A stretch of 64,000 nt of DNA from Dendrobium chrysotoxum (taxonomy: Eukaryota > Streptophyta > Magnoliopsida > Asparagales > Orchidaceae). The notes under the pieces are model-generated. The model was not told the origin of the DNA and made no database searches. It saw nothing but the letters and a program-made list of their open reading frames with translations. This document shows, one piece after another, positions 56,559-64,000 of the stretch. Each line of letters begins with the position of its first letter. Positions within the stretch are counted from its first letter, which is position 1. Location of the stretch: contig CM034305.1 of the NCBI GenBank assembly GCA_019925795.1, positions 67,444,573-67,508,572 on the forward strand, in the 5' to 3' direction. Made by a program: the position numbers and the translations under genes.

Positions 56559-57644
56559 GATATCCTAAAACTAAATATAAACGGCACCCAAAATAATGAG
56601 TCAGCAAACTGGATTTTTTTATGGAGAAACAAATGTGTATAGGTGTAGCTTACAGCTAAACATTGGGAAACTTCTGAGTAATAACAAGCTCTAGCTTTGC
56701 AGATATAATAGCCAAAGAGATAAATTATAAATGACTCGATAGTCTTCATTCTTATACATAGACCAAATGTCATAATTAATACCTGCCCAGGCATTTAAGG
56801 CTTAAAAGCCGCAAGGCTTGTGATGATAGATATCCAACCTAATAACTTTGAGATGGACAGAAGCATAGCCATATTTGAAACTACAAATCTAATTTATGAA
56901 AGTGAGTCAAGTGGGTATAGCCGAATATCATAAATAATGCCTGCCAAGACATATTGCTTGTGGTAAAGTGGGATGAGTAAACCAAATATAATCTAAATTC
57001 AAATAGTCAATAATGTGTTATTCATTGAGGGCATTAAAAGTATTATTAGAACTATGAATGCAATACTTCGATTATAGTTTTTGCCTTGGGATTATCGAGA
57101 CTTAATAAGAAGCAATGTTATGCATAAGGGTACCAAGAAGTGTGTCGAGTCTGCCCATGACATAAAAAAAAGTGTGTATGGGTGATATACAAGGAAACAC
57201 AGTCAATATTTTTCCTCCCACCACATCAAGAAAAATATCCATGGTTGGTATACAGAGCACCTAAACAAGCTATCTTTCTTGCCAACCACACCTAAAAAGA
57301 CATGAACATTCTAAAGGAGTTCCCTACATAAGAAAAGCACAAAATAAAACACAATATAACTTCCTCAACGTGTCAATAAAGATGGTATGAGGGCAAGCAA
57401 TGATGGCAAAAAGACAATGCGTTTGACAGAGAGAGAGAGAGAGGATTGGCAACCTAAGGGAGGAGGCATGGCAGAAGGTAACTAAGGCACCAAGTTGTTT
57501 AAGGGGAGGTGTATTAAGTCACAACAGGTAGGAACTCGCATATGGCATGTCAGGAATGTGATACGTCGTGGAAGCGAAAATAGCAAGTAAAAGAGAAGAA
57601 AATTGTAGGAACACCAAGATAGGGCTAATTTTTGGATTATCTCT
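56559..57644. other. Upstream intron sequence, no gene
   Basis: No coding signal. A GA microsatellite is at about 57427-57443. I searched here for the missing ALESTIISH exon of PUMY and did not find it. Confidence 0.6.
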
Positions 57645-58038
57645 TGATGCATGCAAGAAGGGGAGGGGGGGTGTCAAAACATTTTGCTATTTTCCTTGGT
57701 TTTTGGGCTGCTGGTTGCTTCTCGGTTTGGGCTTGGTTACTTGGTTTTGGGCTGTTTTTGAGAGCTGTTATGTTTTAGGTCATTAATGATGGTTGTCCAG
57801 GTGCTTCCCCTCCTCTGTGGCCCTTCGGTTTTCCCTCCTGGTGCTGTTTCCCGTGGCTGGTTCCTTCCTTTTTGGGTTAGCTGTTCCGGTTCTCCTGCTG
57901 GTTCCGATTCTGTGTGCTGCCCCTTCGGTTCCTCCCTTGGTTGCCTGTCCCGTGGATGCCTGTTGGCCTTCCATTTACCCTTTCCTGTTTAGTTCCCTAA
58001 GAGGTTGTTTATGGCTGTTCGGCTGCCTCATTTTCTCT

Positions 58039-58046
58039 TATAAATA
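58039..58046 (+). promoter_or_regulatory. TATA box of the compact element
   Basis: TATAAATA in a T-rich setting; the same box is at 59115-59122 in the 3' LTR. Transcription would start about 30 bases later, just before the hairpins. Confidence 0.65.
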
Positions 58047-58097
58047 TGTGAAGTTTTAGGAGTAAAAAAAGTATGTTATGGATAATATTTGGAAACT

Positions 58098-58178
58098 AAA
58101 AACCTGAGGGTTTTTGTTGGAAAAGCTTGCGAGCTTGTTCCTCTTCTTCTCCTTTAGGAAAGCTTGCGAGCTTATCCT
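58098..58178 (+). ncRNA. Series of three leader hairpins with TTGCGA loops
   Basis: Hairpin 1 (58098-58115) is AAAAACC-TGAG-GGTTTTT. Hairpins 2 (58119-58141) and 3 (58156-58178) are each 23 nt: four outer pairs, a one-base bulge on the 3' side, four inner pairs and a TTGCGA loop (GGAA-AAGC-TTGCGA-GCTT-G-TTCC and AGGA-AAGC-TTGCGA-GCTT-A-TCCT). The same set is at 59195-59255. In the LTRs at 55780 and 24444 the stems have changed on both sides while loop and layout persist. The position suggests a structured 5' end of the element RNA. This is a cis-acting RNA element candidate, not a separate gene. Confidence 0.6.
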
Positions 58179-58453
58179 CTCTTCTACTTCGTCTTGGCTT
58201 CTAACCTCCTTCTCTCCGCAAGTTCGACGCCACTTGTATATTTCTTCTCAATGGATAAATGAAAAGTTGGTTTAGGTGTTTTAAGTGTCATTTCAAGTTA
58301 TCAAAGTTATGTTATGTCTTTCTATCTAAGTGTTGTATGTTCTTTAGGAAGTCTCTTTTTTTTAGGTCTCCAAAGTGTTGTGGAGACCTTTTTTTTTTAT
58401 TTTAGTATGCTTGCAAAAATTAGGGTCTTCCTAATTTTTTACTTGCATCAATT

Positions 58454-58465
58454 TGGTATCAGAGC
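58454..58465 (+). other. Primer-binding site of the compact element
   Basis: TGGTATCAGAGC, three bases after the 5' LTR, for initiator methionine tRNA. Confidence 0.92.
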
Positions 58466-58685
58466 AAGTTAGTATATCCTAGGTTGTCGTACGAGTCAAG
58501 TGAGTCTAAGTTTGTGTTATTTTTATATATAAAAAATGAAAAAATCAAAAAAGAAGTCGAATATGTGATTGGAGAAAATCAGCCAACAAATTTTGATGAA
58601 AGAATTGAATGCAGCACCTTCGACTCGTCAGGAAAGTTCTAAAGTCATCTCATCAGGAGATGAGAATTTTAAGTGGGGGGAGAAT

Positions 58686-59550
58686 TGATGCATGCAGGGG
58701 GGGTCAAAACATTTTGCTATTTTTCTTAGTCTTTGGGCTGTTGGTTGCTTCTCGGTTTGTGCTTGGCTACTTGGTTTTGGGCTGTTTTTGGGAGCTGCTA
58801 TGTTTTAGCTCATTAATGATGGCTGTCCAGGTGCTTCCCCTCCTCTGTGGCCCTTCGGTTTTCCCTACTGGTGTTGTTTCCCGTGGCTGGTTCCTTCCTT
58901 TTTGGGTTGGTTATTCCGGTTCTCCTGCTAGATCCGATTCTGTGTGCTGTCCCTTCGGTTCCTCCCCTGGTTGCCTGTCCCGTGGTTGCTTTTTCTCAGT
59001 TTCCTGTGGGCTTTTTGGTTGCTGTTTCCGGATGCCTACTGGCCTTCCATTTACCCTTTCCTGTTTAGTTCCCTAGGAGGTTGTTTATGGCTGTTTGGCT
59101 GCCTCCTTTTCTCTTATAAATATGTGATGTTTTATGAGTAAAAAAAGTATGTTATGGATAATATTTGAAACCTAAAAACCTGAGGGTTTTTGTTGGAAAA
59201 GCTTGCGAGCTTGTTCCTCTTCTTCTCCTTCTAGGAAAGCTTGCGAGCTTGTCCTCTCTTCTATTTCGTATTGGCTTCTAACCTCCTTCTTCTCTCCGCA
59301 AGTTCGACGCCACTTGTATCTTTCTTCTCAATGGATAAATGAAAAATTGGTTTAGGTGTTTTAAGTGTCATTTCAAGTTATCAAAGTTATGTTATGTCTT
59401 TCTATTTAAGTGTTGTATGTTCTTAGGGAAGTCTTTTTATGTGGTTGAAGTCTCTTTTTTTTAGGTCTCCAAAGTGTTGTGGAGACCTAATTTTTTTTAT
59501 TTTAATATGCTTGCAAAAATTAGGGTCTTACTAATTTTTTGTTTGCATCA
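58686..59550 (+). repeat. 3' LTR of the compact element
   Basis: 865 bp; the same as the 5' LTR apart from substitutions and short insertions, including extra sequence near 59000-59030 and 59435-59455. Ends TTGCATCA before TCTCT. Confidence 0.93.
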
Positions 59551-59596
59551 TCTCTTCAATAATAAAGCAAGATATAATTGATCTATGATAGAAAAC

Positions 59597-61425
59597 TAAT
59601 GAGGACATCCGACCATGGAGAGTCTACCAAAGAAGGGGCTGACGATGTACGGCCACGATCGCACCACTTTATTTTTGAGCTATCATTTGTATTAGGTTTA
59701 TTGTTATTTGTGTATTTGGTTTATTATCGCAGTTTTTCATTTTTACCCTCACTTGAGGGAGTAGTTATTTGTGACCCTTAGGGGAACTTGTGTCTTTTAT
59801 TTCTTTATTATAACATTGGCTATTTATAACCCCTCCTCTTCTTTGGAGAGGGTAATGATGATTATTATGAAAAATTCCTGCACTTGTGTTTAGGTGAGTT
59901 TGAGAGCTCTTGTGAGAGTTTGAAGTCCCTAGGAGAGGGCGACGTACTACCCACCAACTGCAGTAAGCGTCCGGGTTCGTGGTTCACCTCCTCCACCAAC
60001 CTCCTTCCCTTTCTTCTCCCTAAACCGCCGGCCACCACCGAACCCCACACCATCAACCCTAAGCCGACTCTACTCTCCCTTCCCCCTTTAAACCGCCGGA
60101 CAAGTTCCCTACAAGCCACCGGCCAACCTCTACTCCCAACCCGCCGGCCAACCCCTCTCCTTCCCTTTGATTTCAAATTTCAGATTGCAAATCATTACTT
60201 TCCGTAATTAGCACATCTTAAATTAGGAAAGTTTTCAAATCAGATTTTAATCTATTTAAAATCTAAAATCCCTTCCCAATTAAGAGAAACTATTTTTGAA
60301 AACTCCTCCAATCAAATCTATTTGAAATTAAATATCAAATTGGAGGGATATTTGACTTGACTCTCTTTCCTAAATTAAGTTGCTTGAATTAGCAAGCAAT
60401 TAAGGCTCCACAAATCAACTCCCCCCTCTAATAGCCGCTAGCCCCTCCCTCTTTCCCCATTTGTTTGAGAATTTGAATTTCAAATTTTCCCAATTACTTC
60501 TATCATTAAATCTGAAATTAAAATTCAGATTTTTATTGGACTATTCCCCTTCCTTATATAACATCTCAAATCTAGAAATAGGATTCCCTTCCCCTCCTCT
60601 CTCCACCTCAATTACTCCTCCTAATCTCCTCCTATTTTCTGCTATTACCCTCCCTCCATTGTTTCCACTGCTATCCAAAGATTCTTGCAAGGGAAAACTT
60701 GCTGCCCTGTTGTCCCGACTCCTCTAGTTGCTGTCTAGCCCGTTCCCTGCTTGTTGTCCAGGTTTCCTGGACATCTCTACTGGTGATCCAGAAATTTTAG
60801 CAAGACTTCCTTGCTGTCCGGAAAGTCTCCATTTGTTGTCCAGAAGTTCCCCCAACTCATAGTTTGTTATTCACTCATGTATGGCGGATCCAGAATATGA
60901 TCACGACTTTGTTTTCGACGATCAAGGGCTGATTGACATCCTCCGGTCTCCGTTCTTCGACATCGACTTTGAGAACTACCAATCCGTTGAAGACTACGTA
61001 GAGAGAATCCTCTTCTCCCTCACCACCATTATCGACCAACAACACCCTCCCGTTCAATGGCAACTTGCTTCTGAATCCTGACAAATATGAACTCTCTCCC
61101 AAGTCTTATCTCTTCTAAGTTTTCCCTCAATTGTGGCGTCATAAAGATTATGTAAACTTTCTCCATTTTCACCAATCTTTAAAGAGTTGAGTGAGAGATT
61201 TTACATGATGACTATTCTGAATATTAATTTAAGGATTTCTGTCGAAAGCCCCACATTATGCAAAATCTGAATTGGTTGACTATTTTGTGTTCTAAATCTT
61301 TGTTGTGTAATCTATTGCCTGATAAAATCATTGCTTTATTGTTTTCAATCACCGTTTAAATCAAGGAAGTTGACTAATTGCTCTTGCTCTTTCAAAGGCA
61401 TATAATTTCCAAATGCAAAACATCA
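59597..61425 (+). repeat. Third LTR of the element A family
   Basis: About 1.83 kb from TAATGAGGACATC (first G lost) to ACATCA. It begins with the same coding tail (NEDI .. CTATIAPLYF stop) but with a TGA inside, then a TATTTATAA box (about 59820), a C-rich leader (59990-60170) and the small LTR ORF at 60881. The flanks AAAAC and CATAC do not match, so its origin (solo LTR or remnant) is open. Confidence 0.75.
60881..61081 (+). CDS. Small LTR ORF with IDILRSPFFD core (copy 3)
   Basis: 66 codons at offset 1.28 kb in its LTR. Starts MADPEYDHDFVFDDQGLIDI, then LRSPFFDIDFENYQSVEDYV and ERILFSLTTIIDQQ, ending WQLASES. This is the shortest full version and probably shows the true extent of the small protein. 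No domain or signal peptide is recognised. Confidence 0.6.
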   Translation: MADPEYDHDFVFDDQGLIDILRSPFFDIDFENYQSVEDYVERILFSLTTIIDQQHPPVQWQLASES

Positions 61426-61442
61426 CATACGCATTTAGTCCT

Positions 61443-63881
61443 ACATCAAAAACACTTGAAGAATTCAAGTAAATCCTATCAATCTCGGGAAAACAGAGAG
61501 AAATTTCCACAAATCGAACGAAAAATCAGAGAAAAACAGGAATTTTTTTTACAAGAACACAAATTAACGGAAGAAAAAAGCAAGATACAGTTGATCCTCA
61601 ATTCGAGAGAAGGATCAATCTCTCCCAAATCTCTATACGCCGCTAGAGCCCAAAAACCTAAACCTAAGAGATCTCAAATTTTAGCCAAATTCAAGATGCC
61701 CTAAGCCTAGGAAAACAAAATATTTAATGCACACAATTCAAAAGGTAATCTCTAAACAGTCCCTACATTCAAATTTTCCTCCTAAACTTCTCCCCAAACC
61801 TTCCTAATCTGCTCTTCTTGCTTCGTTTGGTTTGATCGACGTGCAGGAGGTGGACTCTTCCGCCTCTGTTGTTCGTAAGCCGGTCTGGTATGAACCGGCT
61901 GGACCGGTTCAGTGGACTGGTCTAATAATACTCCCCTCCTAAAGACCCACCTTGTCAGCAAGGTGGAAAGACGACACCCTCCTCCATTCCTTCTTCATCA
62001 CAAATGATAAGAACCTGAAGAGTTCGGTCCTTACACCTATGCCCCGGCGTATACCTCTCGTCACATCTGAAACAGAGTCCCTTTGCCCTTTTCTCCTGTA
62101 ATTCCATTTTTGTGAGCTTCTTGAAGTTGTCCCATGGTCTTACTCCTACGAAGTCTCCCGAAGAGTACCCAGTGCCGGCTCCTTGGGTGCCAGAAAGGTG
62201 GTGGTCCTCCTGTTTGGACCTCCTGAGCTGCTGTCTCCTGTCTCTCTCTCCAGGTGCCTCTGATCCTCCACCAATTGAGCTAGCTCCATAGTCTCTCCCA
62301 AATCACGAGGCCTCATTAGTCTAACCACTGCCCGAATCTCTAGTGTCAGTCCCTTCATGAAATTTTTCTCTAACACTATCTCAGGAAGGCGGTCCAATAG
62401 GCTAGCAAGATACTCGAATCTCTCCCGGTACTCCATCACTGAACCATCCTGTGTCAAGGCGAAGAACTACTCGTAGAAGTCTCCTCCTTTGCCAGTTCGA
62501 AAACATTCTACCAAGTAATCCTTGAACTCCCTCCAACTCCGTATGGGTCGTCGCATGTCTCTCCATTGATACCAAGACAAAGCCTTCCCTTCCAAACATA
62601 GGCCCGCTGTAGTCAGTCTCTCCTCCTCCGTCAACCCATTGACGGCGAAATATCTTTCAACCTTGTAGATCCACCCGTGCGCATCCTCCCCCTCAAAGAT
62701 TGGCATCTTCAGTTTCCTCACCCTCGAATCACCTCCGTTCCCTCTGTTCCCTTCATAATTTTCCATTCCCCAAGGGGTGGTTCCCCCCAATTGTGCCAAT
62801 CATCCCTCCTCTTCGATCATAATCAAGTCCTTGCCTTTCAAATTCAGCCCATCTTCTTTCAAATTCAACACCCCTCCACTCATGCCCAACGCCCTCACGC
62901 CTCTCCCCATACCCTCTACCCAAATCCTCTATAGAAATAGGCCCTAGGGGAGGCATTTTTTTTGTTCCCTCCAAAAATTCCACCTCTTGATCTTCCCTTC
63001 TTCTGATCGGCTTAAGGTTTTCCCCACTTCCTTGGCTGTCAGAGCCTTCCCTCACCCCTAACGGCGATATTTTAGTTTAGCCCTCGAGCACTTTCTTCAA
63101 CATCTCCTCCGGGATGAAAATTTTCAAATCGAACTTATTATGGATGGCTGAAATATCATTTTTTATATCTGAAACTTGAGTTGGGAGATCTGAAATTTCA
63201 GATTTCATTTGTCCGATCTCCCCTTCCAATACTTTCACCTTTCTTCCAGCCATGGGAACCTAGATTTAGGCTCCAATAGCAAAGATCAACAAGTTTGACG
63301 TGAATCTGGCCTCCCAAACAGCAAGATCGGAGAGGAAAACGCAACAGAAGCGAGGAAGACTTTTATTTCAGCCCAGAAAATTGCTTTGATACCAATTTGA
63401 TATGAAACACTTGAAGATTTCAAGTAAATCCTATCAATCTCGGAAAAACAACGAGAAATTTCCACAAATCCAACGAAAAATCAGAGAAAAACAGGAATTT
63501 TATTGCAAGAACACAAACTAACGGAAGAAAATAGTAAGATACAGTTGATCCTCAATTCGAGAGGAGGATCAATCTCTCCCAAATCTCTAGACGCCGCTAG
63601 AGCCCAAAAACCTAAACCTAAGATATCTCAAATTTCAGCCAAATTCAAGATGCCCTAACCCTAGGAAAACAAGCTATTTAATATATAGAATTCAAAAGGA
63701 AATCTCTAAACAGTCCCTACATTCAAATTTCCCTCCTAAACTTCCCCCAAAACCTTCCTAATCTGCTCTTCTTGCTCCGTTCGGTTTGATCGGCATGCAG
63801 AAGGCGGACTCTTCCGCCTCTGTTAGTCGTAAGCCGGTCCGATATGGACCAACTGAACCGATCCAGTGGACCGGTCTAATA
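61443..63881 (-). mobile_element. Chromovirus relative that has lost pol (gag-only)
   Basis: LTRs at about 61443-61927 and 63398-63881 share CCTATCAATCTCGG, GGATCAATCTCTCCCAAATC and a GC-palindrome end ..GGACCGGTC-TAATA. The primer-binding site at 63383-63394 reads TGGTATCAAAGC, one change from the usual. The polypurine tract GGAGGGGAGTAT is at 61928-61940. The internal part is 1.47 kb against 4.85 kb in the related element at 47556: sequence jumps from just after the gag zinc knuckle (LQVLIICDEE) to the last bases before the polypurine tract. No matching target duplication was found. Confidence 0.85.
61990..63055 (-). pseudogene. Gag of the pol-less chromovirus relative
   Basis: Pieces at 62753-63055, 62467-62799 and 62146-62457, and a last part at about 61980-62140. 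They align to the gag at 50424-52829: GEDAHGWIYKVERYFAVNGL, WRDMRRPIRSWREFKDYL, FFALTQ.., LAQLVEDQ, and a zinc knuckle CFRCDERYTPGHRC. A TAG stands where the relative has a glutamine (YEQFFAL). There are frameshifts near 62780 and 62150. The real start lies near 63250 (MAGRKVKVLEGEIG). Confidence 0.88.
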
Positions 63882-64000
63882 ATCTACTATTCTAGAGGTA
63901 GATCAACTCTCCCACAAATCCTAGATGCCTCTAGTAACTCACAGTAACACCAAGAAAATAAAACTCAGCAATAGCATAAACTAAAACCTAGACAATTCCC
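63882..64000. repeat. Part of another related LTR
   Basis: The sequence after the LTR (GAGGTAGATCAACTCTCCCA, CAAATCCTAGATGCCTCTAG) resembles the middle of the chromovirus-relative LTRs (GAGGATCAATCTCTCCCAAA, TCTCTAGACGCCGCTAG). The pol-less element therefore seems to be inserted in, or next to, an older LTR of its own kind. Confidence 0.5.

Larger units (their letters stand above)
57645..58450 (+). repeat. 5' LTR of the compact element
   Basis: TGATGCATGCAAG to TTGCATCA. The first half is G/T-rich with many GGTTCC motifs; open frames there are not conserved genes. A TATAAATA box is at 58039-58046, with three hairpins after it (58098-58115, 58119-58141, 58156-58178). Confidence 0.93.
57645..59550 (+). 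mobile_element. Compact non-autonomous LTR element (TSD TCTCT)
   Basis: LTRs at 57645-58450 (806 bp) and 58686-59550 (865 bp), exact TCTCT flanks at 57640-57644 and 59551-59555, and a methionine primer-binding site TGGTATCAGAGC at 58454-58465. The internal part is only 235 bp: a short lysine-rich start (MKKSKKKSNM then a stop), a short gag-like stretch (LEKISQQILMKELNAAPSTR) and a tail ENFKWGEN stop next to the polypurine tract AAGTGGGGGGAGAAT. It looks like a deletion derivative that kept the first bases of gag and the last of pol, able to move only with proteins from elsewhere. Confidence 0.92.

Noticed and set aside
57783..58059. Open frames of 60-90 codons in the LTRs at 57645 and 58686
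   Set aside because: They read through GGTTCC-rich LTR sequence, give proline/cysteine-rich peptides and differ between the two LTRs.
58454..58465. tRNA-like sequences (TGGTATCAGAGC) as tRNA genes
   Set aside because: They are 12-base primer-binding sites next to LTRs; no cloverleaf surrounds them. No tRNA gene was seen in the window.

Overview
This is nuclear DNA from a flowering plant. The evidence is a spliceosomal gene with GT-AG introns whose product matches the plant pseudouridine-5'-phosphate glycosidase family, set among plant-type transposable elements: an Ogre/Tat-like Ty3 element, chromodomain Ty3 elements, a Ty1/copia fragment, RTE LINEs, a hAT transposon and solo LTRs. The species cannot be named from this window. 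There is no bacterial gene, rRNA, tRNA or CRISPR array.

Layout. Bases 1-17201 are one very large Ogre/Tat-like element on the minus strand. It has the tip of its 3' LTR (1-63), a polypurine tract, a 2.6 kb 3' untranslated part, integrase, RT/RNase H/second RNase H, protease, gag, an extra ORF1, a primer-binding site and a complete 5.3 kb 5' LTR (11911-17201). Its gag-pol is one continuous frame of about 7.3 kb broken by seven stop codons and no frameshift. Bases about 17395-18190 are the 3' end of a Ty1/copia element.

From about 18.2 kb to 55.6 kb the window is occupied by one host gene on the minus strand, a PUMY-type pseudouridine-5'-phosphate glycosidase. I place ten exons (18242-18417, 18584-18669, 18857-18977, 19063-19108, 25912-25989, 46024-46130, 46505-46565, 53569-53628, 53965-54047, 55453-55563). 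They join in phase without a stop and code for about 275 residues. The first exon or exons, with the N-terminus, are not found in the window. The gene is spread over more than 37 kb because its introns hold mobile elements: two RTE LINE copies tail to tail and an LTR remnant (6.8 kb intron); an 8.6 kb chromodomain Ty3 element with CCAAC target duplication, a MITE-like element, a 3.3 kb hAT with CCCAAGAG target duplication and a related LTR (20 kb intron); and a young chromovirus with TATAC target duplication (7.0 kb intron).

Bases 55.78-64.0 kb are upstream of the last exon found. They hold a solo LTR (TSD GATAT), a compact LTR element with only 235 bp of internal sequence (TSD TCTCT), a third LTR of the 8.6 kb element's family, and a chromovirus relative that keeps gag but has lost pol.

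The least expected signals are: (i) a small ORF with a conserved start and a conserved IDILRSPFFD core at the same place in three otherwise diverged LTRs; (ii) a series of short hairpins with an invariant TTGCGA loop and covarying stems just downstream of the TATA box in another LTR family; (iii) three 66-nt hairpins with a compensatory base change in the 3' untranslated part of the Ogre-like element; (iv) an antisense, spliced-looking transcription unit beside them. All calls are by eye from the sequence; no search or alignment program was run.
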